DNA of 64,000 nucleotides, from NCBI RefSeq assembly GCF_014652355.1, contig NZ_BMYQ01000001.1:60180-124179 (forward strand). The letters are read 5' to 3'. The stretch's first letter is position 1; each line of letters opens with the position of its first letter. Origin of the DNA: Gemmobacter lanyuensis. Its GTDB lineage: Bacteria > Pseudomonadota > Alphaproteobacteria > Rhodobacterales > Rhodobacteraceae. Shown piece after piece: positions 1-7,576 of this stretch. The translations under genes were made by a program, and so were the position numbers. The notes beneath the pieces were generated by a model. That model made no database searches, was not told where the DNA came from, and saw only the letters and a list, made by a program, of their open reading frames with translations.

Positions 1-41
1 TGCCCCCCGGACCCCCCGAGGATATTTCCGGACAGAAAATG
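1..41 (+). repeat. Intergenic GC/GGATATTT element, copy 1 (cut by window edge)
   Basis: This is a GC-rich arm followed by GAGGATATTT and then GACAGAAAAT, lying directly upstream of the hydantoinase gene. The same arrangement recurs at 5426-5490, 34981-35050, 35071-35116 (inverted), 45104-45152 and 49758-49812. Its left hairpin arm is probably cut by the start of the window. Its function is unknown. Confidence 0.6.
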
Positions 42-66
42 AGGGGTCACCCTCGCAGGGAGAGCG

Positions 67-1524
67 ATGATGGCATCAACGGTGATCAAGGGCGGGACGG
101 TCGTGACGGCGGATCTGTCCTATGCGGCGGATGTGCGGATCGAGGGTGGGGTCATTACCGAGATCGGCGCGAATTTGCAGGGCGATACGGTGCTGGATGC
201 GAGCGGTTGCTATGTGATGCCGGGGGGGATCGACCCGCATACGCATCTGGAAATGCCGTTCATGGGCACCTATTCGGCCGATGATTTCGAAAGCGGCACC
301 CGGGCGGCGCTGGCGGGCGGGACGACCATGGTGGTCGATTTCGTGCTGCCGGGGCAGGGTCAGGGGCTGATGGACGCAGCCCAGATGTGGCACAACAAAT
401 CGGGCCGTGCGCATTGCGACTACAGCTATCACATGGCGGTGACCTGGTGGGGCGAGAAGGTCTGGGAGGATATGGAGGCGAGCGTCAAGGCGGGCATCAC
501 CAGCTTCAAGCACTTCATGGCCTACAAGGGCGCCTTGATGGTGAATGACGATGAGCTGTTTGCGAGCTTCCGGCGCGTGGGCGATCTGGGCGGCCTTGCC
601 ATGGTCCATGCCGAGAATGGCGATATTGTCGCCGAGCTGACGGCGAAGCTGCTGGCCGAGGGGAATACCGGCCCTGAGGCCCATGCCTATTCGCGCCCGC
701 CCCAGGTCGAGGGCGAGGCCACGAACCGCGCGATCATGATTGCCGATATGGCGGGGGTGCCGCTTTACGTGGTGCATACGAGCTGCGAGGAGGCGCATGA
801 GGCGATCCGGCGCGCGCGCCAGGCGGGCAAGCGGGTCTGGGGGGAGCCGCTGATCCAGCATCTGACGCTGGACGAGCGCGAGTATTTCCACCCTGACTGG
901 GACCATGCGGCGCGGCGGGTCATGTCGCCCCCCTTCCGGAGCAAGGATCATCAGGCGAGCCTTTGGGCCGGGTTGCAGGCGGGCAGCCTGTCCTGTGTGG
1001 CGACGGACCACTGTGCCTTTACGACCGAACAGAAGCGGTTTGGCAAAGGGAATTTCGCCAAGATCCCGAATGGAACGGGGGGGCTTGAGGATCGGATGCC
1101 GATGCTCTGGACCCATGGGGTGAACACCGGGCGGTTGACGCCCAATGAATTCGTGGCCGTGACCAGCACGAATATCGCCAAGATCCTGAACATGTATCCC
1201 CGCAAAGGGGCGGTGCTGGTGGGGGCAGATGCCGATCTGGTGGTCTGGGACCCGGCGAAGGAGAAGGTGATTTCGGCGGCAAGCCAGCAGTCGAGCATCG
1301 ACTACAACGTCTTTGAGGGGCAAAAGGTGACGGGCTTGCCGCGATTCACGCTGACGCGCGGGCGCGTGGCGGTGCAGGATGGCGAAATCCGCCCGCAGGA
1401 GGGTCACGGGCAGTTCGTGGGCCGTGCGGCGCGTCCGGCGGTGAACCGGGCGCTGACGGCCTGGAAGGATCTGACCGCGCCGCGGCCGGTTCAGCGGTCG
1501 GGTGTGCCGGCCACGGGGGTCTGA
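67..1524 (+). CDS. hydA: Dihydropyrimidinase / D-hydantoinase
   Basis: The product is a 485-residue cytosolic cyclic amidohydrolase that opens the ring of 5,6-dihydrouracil, dihydrothymine or hydantoins, the second step of reductive pyrimidine breakdown. The metal ligands are visible in order: HTH at residues 58-60, the carbamylated lysine in FMAYKG near 154, HAEN near 183, HTSC near 238, and the catalytic-site Asp in VATDHCAF near 315. The length is normal for the family. The start is one of two adjacent ATG codons (67 or 70) behind a GGGAG ribosome site. A four-gene ABC importer follows on the same strand, which suggests uptake of the ring compound that this enzyme opens. Dihydropyrimidine dehydrogenase (PreTA) and beta-ureidopropionase are not in the window and may lie upstream of it. 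Confidence 0.93.
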   Translation: MMASTVIKGGTVVTADLSYAADVRIEGGVITEIGANLQGDTVLDASGCYVMPGGIDPHTHLEMPFMGTYSADDFESGTRAALAGGTTMVVDFVLPGQGQGLMDAAQMWHNKSGRAHCDYSYHMAVTWWGEKVWEDMEASVKAGITSFKHFMAYKGALMVNDDELFASFRRVGDLGGLAMVHAENGDIVAELTAKLLAEGNTGPEAHAYSRPPQVEGEATNRAIMIADMAGVPLYVVHTSCEEAHEAIRRARQAGKRVWGEPLIQHLTLDEREYFHPDWDHAARRVMSPPFRSKDHQASLWAGLQAGSLSCVATDHCAFTTEQKRFGKGNFAKIPNGTGGLEDRMPMLWTHGVNTGRLTPNEFVAVTSTNIAKILNMYPRKGAVLVGADADLVVWDPAKEKVISAASQQSSIDYNVFEGQKVTGLPRFTLTRGRVAVQDGEIRPQEGHGQFVGRAARPAVNRALTAWKDLTAPRPVQRSGVPATGV

Positions 1525-1631
1525 ACGGGCGCCGGTTTCGGGGGCGGCGGCGTGAAGCTGAGGATCGGGACGGTGAAGGACACATCGTCCAGATCCTCGG
1601 GCGTCGGTGCGAAGGCGAGAGTGGTTTGCAT
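1491..1631 (-). CDS. Small proline-rich protein, antisense between hydA and the ABC genes
   Basis: This 46-residue open frame starts at ATG 1631 behind a near-perfect ribosome site (CAGGGAGGAG, then three bases, then ATG), the main reason to call it a gene. The product begins MQTTLAFAPTPEDLDDV and ends with a proline-rich tail containing PPPPKP. It has no transmembrane segment or signal peptide. Its 3' end overlaps the last 34 bases of hydA on the other strand. I do not recognise the family. It could be a real small protein or a leader whose transcription interferes with hydA; an alternative upstream start at 1682 lacks a ribosome site. Confidence 0.5.
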   Translation of the reverse strand: MQTTLAFAPTPEDLDDVSFTVPILSFTPPPPKPAPVQTPVAGTPDR

Positions 1632-1759
1632 GGTCTCCTCCCTGAAGGATGCCGTCTGGTGGGACGCAGTCTGGCAGGGCAAGGTGACAGGGACATGACG
1701 CGGGCCGGGTTGGCCCGCCAGAACAAGATGCGGGCGAAATGGCCCGCCAGCGGGGCGGA

Positions 1760-2560
1760 ATGAAGGACACGGGAGCGATGGCGCAGCCGGTGATTGAGGC
1801 GAGGGACCTCAACCTGGTGTTTCAGACGGGGGATGGGCCGGTTCAGGCCCTCAAGGATGTCAATCTGACCATCGGTCAGGGCGATTTCGTAAGCTTCATT
1901 GGCCCCTCGGGCTGTGGCAAGACCACCTTCCTGCGCTGTATTGCGGCGCTGGAGCATCCGACCTCGGGGGTGCTGAAGGTGAATGGCATGTCGCCCGACG
2001 AGGCACGCCGTCGCCGGGCCTATGGCTATGTCTTTCAGGCGGCGGGGCTTTACCCCTGGCGGACCATTGCGGGCAATATCCGCCTGCCGCTGGAGATCAT
2101 GGGGTTTTCGCGCGACGAACAGGAAGAGCGCGTGAAGAACGTGCTGCAACTGGTTGATCTGGATGGGTTTGGGAAGAAGTTCCCTTGGCAGCTTTCGGGC
2201 GGGATGCAGCAACGCGCGAGCATCGCCCGCGCGCTGGCCTTTGATGCCGACATCCTGCTCATGGATGAGCCCTTTGGTGCGCTGGACGAGATCGTGCGCG
2301 ACCGTCTGAACGAAGAGCTGCTGAAGCTTTGGGCGCGGACGGGCAAGACCATCGGCTTTGTGACCCATTCCATCCCCGAGGCGGTCTATCTGTCCACCAA
2401 GATCGTGGTGATGTCGCCGCGGCCGGGGCGGATTTCGGATGTCATCGAAAGCCCCTTGCCGCGCGAACGGCCGCTGGAAATTCGCGACAGCAAAGAGTTC
2501 ATCGAGATCGCCCATCGCGTGCGCGATGGCCTGCGGGCGGGGCATGGCGATGCAATGTGA
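1760..2560 (+). CDS. ABC transporter ATPase, NitT/TauT (ThiZ/SsuB-like) type
   Basis: This is the ATP-hydrolysing subunit of an importer of the nitrate/sulfonate/taurine/HMP class. It has Walker A GPSGCGKTT near residue 48, the signature LSGGMQQR, and Walker B DILLMDEPFGALD followed by the H-loop VTHSIPEA. It lies downstream of hydA and 36 bases ahead of the first permease gene. The start is uncertain: ATG 1760 follows GGGGCGG, while ATG 1739 and ATG 1778 are also possible. The context (hydA, two permeases, ThiY-like binding protein) points to a pyrimidine- or hydantoin-like substrate, but that is inference. Confidence 0.88.
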   Translation: MKDTGAMAQPVIEARDLNLVFQTGDGPVQALKDVNLTIGQGDFVSFIGPSGCGKTTFLRCIAALEHPTSGVLKVNGMSPDEARRRRAYGYVFQAAGLYPWRTIAGNIRLPLEIMGFSRDEQEERVKNVLQLVDLDGFGKKFPWQLSGGMQQRASIARALAFDADILLMDEPFGALDEIVRDRLNEELLKLWARTGKTIGFVTHSIPEAVYLSTKIVVMSPRPGRISDVIESPLPRERPLEIRDSKEFIEIAHRVRDGLRAGHGDAM

Positions 2561-2596
2561 CCGGGCGGGCATGACGCAGCGGACGGGGGGGCTGTG

Positions 2597-3460
2597 ATGC
2601 GGTCAATCCTTCCGGTTCTGACGGTGATCGCGGCGATCTGCGGGATCTGGTATCTGGCGGCGGTGCGGATGAATGCGACCTGGGTCTATGATCAGGCTGC
2701 CCGCGAGGGGCGCGAGGTCATGTTGGTCGATCTGGTAGCCGAGACGCTGACGCAGGAACGCCCGGTGCTGCCCGCGCCGCATCAGGTGGTCAAGGGGCTG
2801 TGGGATGGCGTGGCGGGGCAGAAGATCACTTCGAAGCGCAGCCTTGTCTATCATGGCTGGGTCACACTGTCGGCCACGCTTCTGGGCTTTGCCATGGGGT
2901 CGGTCGCGGGGATCCTGCTGGCGGTCGGCATCGTCTACAACCGGGCGATGGACCTGAGCGTGATGCCCTGGGCCATTGCCAGCCAGACGATCCCGATCCT
3001 TGCGATTGCGCCGATGATCATCGTGGTGCTGAATTCGCTGGGGGTGACGGGGATTTTGCCCAAGGCGATCATCTCGGCCTATCTGTCCTTCTTCCCGGTC
3101 GTGGTGGGGATGGTGAAGGGGCTTCGCAGCCCCGATGCGATGCAGCTTGATCTGTTGCGGACCTATAGCGCCACCGGCGCGCAGACCTTCGGCAAGCTGC
3201 GGCTGCCGTCGTCGATGCCTTATCTCTTTGCCTCGTTGAAGGTGGGGGTTGCGGCCTCGCTGGTCGGGACCATCGTGGGCGAGCTGCCGACGGGGGCCGT
3301 GGCGGGGCTTGGCTCGCGCCTGCTTTCGGGCAGCTATTACGGACAGACGGTGCAGATTTGGGCCGCGCTCTTTGCGGCGGCGGCGGTCGCGGCGGGTCTG
3401 GTCGGTCTGATCGGCTGGATCGAGCGGGCCACGCTCAAGCGGATGGGGATGGTGCGATGA
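2597..3460 (+). CDS. ABC transporter permease 1 (BPD_transp_1, NitT/TauT class)
   Basis: This inner-membrane permease of about 287 residues has an N-terminal membrane anchor (LPVLTVIAAICGIWYLAAV), a periplasmic stretch rich in charged residues, and the usual five-helix transport domain. The EAA-type coupling loop is visible around LRTYSATGAQTFGKLRLPSS. GTG 2594 directly precedes ATG 2597, and either could start the protein. Its last bases overlap the next permease gene (ATGA), so the two are probably translationally coupled and form a heterodimer. Confidence 0.87.
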   Translation: MRSILPVLTVIAAICGIWYLAAVRMNATWVYDQAAREGREVMLVDLVAETLTQERPVLPAPHQVVKGLWDGVAGQKITSKRSLVYHGWVTLSATLLGFAMGSVAGILLAVGIVYNRAMDLSVMPWAIASQTIPILAIAPMIIVVLNSLGVTGILPKAIISAYLSFFPVVVGMVKGLRSPDAMQLDLLRTYSATGAQTFGKLRLPSSMPYLFASLKVGVAASLVGTIVGELPTGAVAGLGSRLLSGSYYGQTVQIWAALFAAAAVAAGLVGLIGWIERATLKRMGMVR

Positions 3461-4344
3461 TCGGGCTTGCGGTGCAGGGCGCGCTGATCCTTGCGGGCTT
3501 CGTGCTGGATCTGCGGCTGGGGCTGGTGCTGATGCTGTGGTTTGGCGCCTGGACGCTGAACGCGGGGCTGGCCGAGACGCAATCGGGGCTGGCGCGGCGG
3601 ATCGTGCCGGTGATCTTTGGCCTTGCGGTGCTGGCGCTGTGGGAGATGTCGGTCAAGATGTGGGCGATTTCGCCGGTCATCCTGCCCGCACCTTCGGCGA
3701 TCTGGGCGCAGATCACCGGAAGCCTGCCGACGCTGGGGGCCGATTTCGTGCAGACCTTCGTGAAAGGCGCGCTGTCGGGCTATCTGCTGGGCTGCGGGGC
3801 GGCGGTGCTGACAGCGGTGCTGATCGACCGGTCGCCCTTTTTGCAGCGCGGGCTGCTGCCGGTGGGTAATTTCGTGGCGGCGCTGCCCATCGTCGGCATC
3901 GCGCCGATCATGGTGATGTGGTTCGGCTTCGACTGGCAGTCCAAGGCGGCGGTCGTGGTGGTCATGGTCTTTTTCCCGGTGCTGGTGAACATGGTGGCGG
4001 GGCTCAAGGCCACCGACAGCATGCAGCGCGACCTGATGGCTACCTATTCGGCAAGCTATTGGCAGACGTTGCGGAAGTTGCGCCTGCCGGCGGCGATGCC
4101 GTTTCTCTTCAATGGGTTGAAGATTGCGACCACCCTTGCGCTGATCGGAGCCATCGTTGCCGAATTTTTCGGCAGCCCCATCGTCGGCATGGGCTTTCGC
4201 ATCACCGCCGAGATCGGAAGGCTGGGGCTTCCGATGATCTGGGCGGAAATCGCGGTTGCGGCGGTAGCAGGTTCGGCCTTCTATGGGCTGGTCGCACTGA
4301 TCGAGAAGCGGGTCACCTTCTGGCACCCGTCCCAAAGGCACTAG
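3457..4344 (+). CDS. ABC transporter permease 2 (BPD_transp_1, NitT/TauT class)
   Basis: This 295-residue inner-membrane permease starts at ATG 3457, overlapping the stop of permease 1 by four bases (ATGA). Two hydrophobic N-terminal helices precede the core domain. The coupling loop around ATYSASYWQTLRKLRLPAA closely resembles that of permease 1, so the pair probably arose by duplication and builds a two-permease channel. The binding-protein gene follows 39 bases downstream. Confidence 0.87.
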   Translation: MIGLAVQGALILAGFVLDLRLGLVLMLWFGAWTLNAGLAETQSGLARRIVPVIFGLAVLALWEMSVKMWAISPVILPAPSAIWAQITGSLPTLGADFVQTFVKGALSGYLLGCGAAVLTAVLIDRSPFLQRGLLPVGNFVAALPIVGIAPIMVMWFGFDWQSKAAVVVVMVFFPVLVNMVAGLKATDSMQRDLMATYSASYWQTLRKLRLPAAMPFLFNGLKIATTLALIGAIVAEFFGSPIVGMGFRITAEIGRLGLPMIWAEIAVAAVAGSAFYGLVALIEKRVTFWHPSQRH

Positions 4345-4383
4345 CAAAACCGGGGCAAACCCGGACAACACGGAGGTCTGACA

Positions 4384-5358
4384 ATGAAATACACGATTTC
4401 GGCGGCATTTGCCTTTGCCCTCGCCGCTTCGGCGGTTCAGGCCGAGGATGTGACGCTGCAACTGAAATGGGTGACGCAGGCGCAGTTCGCGGGCTATTTC
4501 GTCGCCAAGGACAAGGGGTTCTATGAGGAAGAGGGGCTGAATGTCACCATCCTTCCCGGCGGCCCCGATGTGGCGCCGACCCAGGTGATCGCGGGCGGTG
4601 GTGCCGATGTGGTGGTGGACTGGATGCCCTCGGCGCTGGCCGCGCGGGAAAAGGGCCTGCCGCTGGTCAATATCGCGCAGCCGTTCAAATCCTCGGGGAT
4701 GATGCTGACCTGTCTGAAGGAATCGGGCGTGGAATCCCCCGAGGATTTCAAGGGCAAGACACTGGGCGTCTGGTTCGGCGGGAACGAATATCCCTTCCTG
4801 AACTGGATGAGCAAGCTGGGCCTCAAGACCGATGGCACCGATGTGACGGTGCTGAAGCAGGGCTTCAATGTCGATCCGCTGCTGCAAAAACAGGCGGCCT
4901 GCATTTCGACCATGACTTATAACGAATATTGGCAGGTGATCGACGCGGGCATTTCGCCCGATGATCTGATCACCTTCAAATATGAGGACGAGGGCGTCGC
5001 CACGCTGGAGGACGGTCTCTATGTCATGGAAGAGAACCTGAAGGACCCGGCCTTTGAAGAGAAGATGGTCAAGTTCGTCCGCGCCTCGATGAAGGGCTGG
5101 AAATATGCCGAGGCGAACCCGGATGAGGCGGCGATGATCGTGCTGGAGAACGATGAGACCGGCGCGCAGACCGAAACCCATCAGAAACGCATGATGGGCG
5201 AGATCGCCAAACTGACCGCAGGGTCGAACGGTGAACTGGACCAGACCGACTATATCCGCACCGTGGCGGCGCTGATGTCGGGCGGGTCGGACCCGGTCAT
5301 CACCAAGGAACCGGAAGGGGCCTGGACCCATCAGATCACGGACAAGGCGCTGCAATAA
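4384..5358 (+). CDS. ABC transporter substrate-binding protein, ThiY/NMT1-like
   Basis: This 324-residue periplasmic binding protein has a clear Sec signal peptide (MKYTISAAFAFALAASAVQA, cut before EDVTLQL). The mature start VTLQLKWVTQAQFAGYFVAKD is typical of the NMT1/ThiY family, which binds HMP-type pyrimidines and related compounds. The ribosome site is GGAGGT ahead of ATG 4384. Linkage to hydA suggests a pyrimidine or hydantoin ligand; the sequence alone does not fix it. No THI-box riboswitch was seen upstream of the cluster, which argues against a thiamine role. Confidence 0.88.
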   Translation: MKYTISAAFAFALAASAVQAEDVTLQLKWVTQAQFAGYFVAKDKGFYEEEGLNVTILPGGPDVAPTQVIAGGGADVVVDWMPSALAAREKGLPLVNIAQPFKSSGMMLTCLKESGVESPEDFKGKTLGVWFGGNEYPFLNWMSKLGLKTDGTDVTVLKQGFNVDPLLQKQAACISTMTYNEYWQVIDAGISPDDLITFKYEDEGVATLEDGLYVMEENLKDPAFEEKMVKFVRASMKGWKYAEANPDEAAMIVLENDETGAQTETHQKRMMGEIAKLTAGSNGELDQTDYIRTVAALMSGGSDPVITKEPEGAWTHQITDKALQ

Positions 5359-5425
5359 GCACGGCTTGTTGGACTTTGGCGTGCGCGCGGGGGGCAACCC
5401 TCGCGCGTTTCGCGTTTTGCGGCTG

Positions 5426-5490
5426 GGGAGGGGGGCTCTGCCCCCCGCGCCTGCGGCGCCCCCCCGGGATATTTTTGCCAAGATGAAAGG
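5426..5490 (+). repeat. Intergenic GC-hairpin/GGATATTT element, copy 2
   Basis: GGGGGGC and GCCCCCC arms around TCT form a hairpin. A second GC-rich stretch follows, then CGGGATATTTTTGCCAAGATGAAAG. It sits between the binding-protein stop (5358) and the XRE regulator (5549). It shares the hairpin plus GGRTATTT layout with the other copies, but its tail reads TTTGCCAAGATGAA instead of ACAGAAAA. Confidence 0.6.
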
Positions 5491-5503
5491 GATTTTCGGT
5501 CTG

Positions 5504-5530
5504 TGTAAATTGCGGGTGCTGTTGTAAATT
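5504..5530 (+). promoter_or_regulatory. Direct repeat TGTAAATT x2 upstream of the XRE regulator
   Basis: TGTAAATT occurs at 5504-5511 and again at 5523-5530, 19 bases apart, in an otherwise GC-rich region. The second copy ends 18 bases before the ATG of the XRE-family gene. The position fits an autoregulatory operator. No experimental site of this family is claimed to match. Confidence 0.4.
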
Positions 5531-5548
5531 CCCTTCCGGGGGTGGCAG

Positions 5549-6823
5549 ATGGCGCTGAACGAACTGACAGGAACGCGGGTGCGGGAACGCCGTCTGGCGC
5601 TGGGGCTGCGGCAGGCGGATGTGGCGCGGGCGGCGGGGATTTCGGCCTCTTACCTCAATCTCATTGAACATAACCGGCGGCGGATCACAGGCGAGGCGCT
5701 GGACCGGCTGGCACAGGCGCTGGGGGTGGAGACCGGGGCGCTGGAGGCGGGCGCGGCGGGGGTGCTTGCCGGGGCGCTGCGCGAGGCTGCGCGGGAGCCG
5801 GGCGGCGAGGGGGCCGAGCTGGACCGGCTGGAGGAGTTCATCGGGCGGTATCCGGGGTGGGCCGGCTTGACGGCGGGCCTGCAGCAGCGGGTGGGGCAAC
5901 TGGAGCGCGCGGTAGCGGCGCTGAATGACCGGATCGCCCATGACCCGCATCTGGGTGCGGCGCTGCACGAGGTCTTGTCGGCGGTCAGTTCTGTACGCTC
6001 GACTGCCGGGATTCTGGCTGAGACCGAGGATATTGAGCCGGAATGGCGCGCGCGCTTTCACGCCAATCTTTATCAGGACAGTGAGCGGCTTGCCCGCGGG
6101 GCCGAGGCGCTGGTGGCCTATCTGGAGGGGGCCGAGCAGGATACCACCATCCGCACCGGTACGCCGGAGGAGGAGGTGGACCTGTGGATGGCGGCACGGG
6201 GCTGGGATCTGCAGGGGCTGGGGGGCGAGGCGTTGGCCGAGCTCGGATCCGAGGCCGCGCGCGAATTGGCGCAGGATCAGATCCGCTTGGCCGAGGCCGA
6301 TGCGCGGGCGCTGCCCGAGGGTCCGTTCCGCTCGGCGCTGGCCGATCTGCAGGGCGATCCGGTGCAGGTGGCGGCGCGGTTCGGTGCGGGGGTCGTGGCG
6401 GTGATGCGGCGCATGGCGACGCTGCCTGAGGCGCCCGAAGGCGTGGTCGTCTGCGATGGCGCCGGGGCGCTGACCTTCCGCAAGCCCGCAGCCGGGTTTC
6501 GCCCGCCGCGCTTTGGGGCGGCCTGTGCGCTCTGGCCGCTGTTCACCGCCTTGGCGCGGCCCTTTCAGCCCATCGAGGCGGTGGTCGAACTGGCCGAGCG
6601 CACGGGAGAGTGGTTCCGCGTGCGCGCCTTTTGCGAGACGGGCCATCCGGGCGGGTTTTCCGGGGTCGAGGTGCGGCAGGCCGCGATGATCCTGACGCCC
6701 CTTCAGGCAGGCCGCGGCCCCGGCGCCGCGGGGCCTGTGCTGCGGATCGGACCCACCTGCCGCATTTGCCCGGAAGCGACCTGCCCGGCGCGACGCGAAC
6801 GCTCCATCCTTGGTGGCACTTGA
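5549..6823 (+). CDS. XRE-family regulator with C-terminal DUF2083-type cysteine motif (RamB/ScfR-like)
   Basis: This is a 424-residue DNA-binding protein. The N-terminal helix-turn-helix (residues about 8-62) contains RQADVARAAGISASYLNLIE. The C-terminus holds the cysteine-rich motif TCRICPEATCPARRE, characteristic of short-chain acyl-CoA responsive regulators (RamB, ScfR/MccR types). The middle region is helical and alanine-rich with no recognised catalytic motif. The ribosome site is GGGGGTGG ahead of ATG 5549. Known relatives regulate glyoxylate, methylcitrate or propionate genes in response to acyl-CoA, so an acyl-CoA ligand is likely here. No such target gene is adjacent. Confidence 0.8.
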   Translation: MALNELTGTRVRERRLALGLRQADVARAAGISASYLNLIEHNRRRITGEALDRLAQALGVETGALEAGAAGVLAGALREAAREPGGEGAELDRLEEFIGRYPGWAGLTAGLQQRVGQLERAVAALNDRIAHDPHLGAALHEVLSAVSSVRSTAGILAETEDIEPEWRARFHANLYQDSERLARGAEALVAYLEGAEQDTTIRTGTPEEEVDLWMAARGWDLQGLGGEALAELGSEAARELAQDQIRLAEADARALPEGPFRSALADLQGDPVQVAARFGAGVVAVMRRMATLPEAPEGVVVCDGAGALTFRKPAAGFRPPRFGAACALWPLFTALARPFQPIEAVVELAERTGEWFRVRAFCETGHPGGFSGVEVRQAAMILTPLQAGRGPGAAGPVLRIGPTCRICPEATCPARRERSILGGT

Positions 6824-6893
6824 CCGGGCCGGGCTGCGATCCGGTTTTGACACGGGGCGGATTTCCGCTGATAGTCAGCGCGGGGGCCGCCGC

Positions 6894-7295
6894 ATGGCGG
6901 GCGAGACAGGACCGGGGGGACGCAGATTGGCGCGCCATGCCATGCTGATCGAGGATGAACCGCATATTGCCGAAGCCATCCGCTTTCTGCTGACGCGGGA
7001 TGGTTGGCAGGTCACGGCGCTGGCTGATGGCGGGGCCGCCGAACGGGCCTTGCGGACGGCGCGGCCCGATCTTCTGATCCTGGACGTCATGTTGCCGGGA
7101 CGGTCGGGATTGGAGATCCTGAGCGCGGTGCGCGCCGATCCGGATATGGCCGAGCTGCCGGTGATGATGCTGACCGCCAAGGGCCAGGGCCGCGACCGTG
7201 AGGCGGCCGAGCGGGCGGGGGCCGATCTCTTCATGGCCAAGCCGTTTTCAAATGCTGAATTCGTGGCGGCTGCGCGGTCGCTGGTCGAGACGTGA
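6894..7295 (+). CDS. Single-domain (CheY-like) response regulator
   Basis: This 133-residue receiver domain has no output domain. It shows the acidic pair (IEDEPH), the phospho-acceptor Asp in LLILDVMLPG, the Thr of MMLTAKG and the Lys of FMAKPFSN. Start 6894 gives the usual length; ATG 6942, just before LIEDEP, would be minimal, and a more upstream ATG at 6810 is unlikely. Its stop overlaps the GTG of the next small gene, and a transporter-histidine kinase follows, so it is the probable partner of that kinase. With no DNA-binding domain it must act by protein contact. Confidence 0.85.
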   Translation: MAGETGPGGRRLARHAMLIEDEPHIAEAIRFLLTRDGWQVTALADGGAAERALRTARPDLLILDVMLPGRSGLEILSAVRADPDMAELPVMMLTAKGQGRDREAAERAGADLFMAKPFSNAEFVAAARSLVET

Positions 7296-7576
7296 ACCGC
7301 CGCGGCCCGGTCTTTCTGGCGCGGCGGTCCTATCGCATCCGCCGCCTGCGCGACGGGGCGCGGCTTTTGCCGCTGGCGGGGGTGTTCCTGTTCCTGTTGC
7401 CGATCCTTTGGGCGCCCGCCGAAACCGTCACGCGGGATACCGCGCGCGACGGGATCTACCTTTTCGTGGTCTGGGGGGTGCTGATCGCGGTGGCGGCGGT
7501 GCTGGCTCCGGGGCTTGGCACCGGGGAAGAGGCCGAGGCGCCTGCCAGCGCCGAGGATGAAGACGGAGCGGCCTGA
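7292..7576 (+). CDS. Two-helix small membrane protein coupled to the sensor kinase
   Basis: This 94-residue protein starts with GTG 7292, overlapping the response regulator stop (GTGA), and ends by sharing one base with the kinase start (TGATG). It has a basic N-terminus (ARRSYRIRRLRDGARL), two hydrophobic segments (LLPLAGVFLFLLPILWAP and GIYLFVVWGVLIAVAAVLAP) and an acidic tail. Small two-helix proteins also precede SSS-family acetate permeases (DUF485/DUF4212) and cbrA of pseudomonads, so it may assist the SSS domain of the next protein. I do not recognise the exact family. Confidence 0.72.
   Translation: MNRRGPVFLARRSYRIRRLRDGARLLPLAGVFLFLLPILWAPAETVTRDTARDGIYLFVVWGVLIAVAAVLAPGLGTGEEAEAPASAEDEDGAA

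Noticed and set aside
4345-4383. A thiamine (THI-box) or other riboswitch controlling the ThiY-like importer
   Set aside because: The spacers at 1525-1759 and 4345-4383 lack the conserved CTGAGA and ACCTGATC-type blocks.
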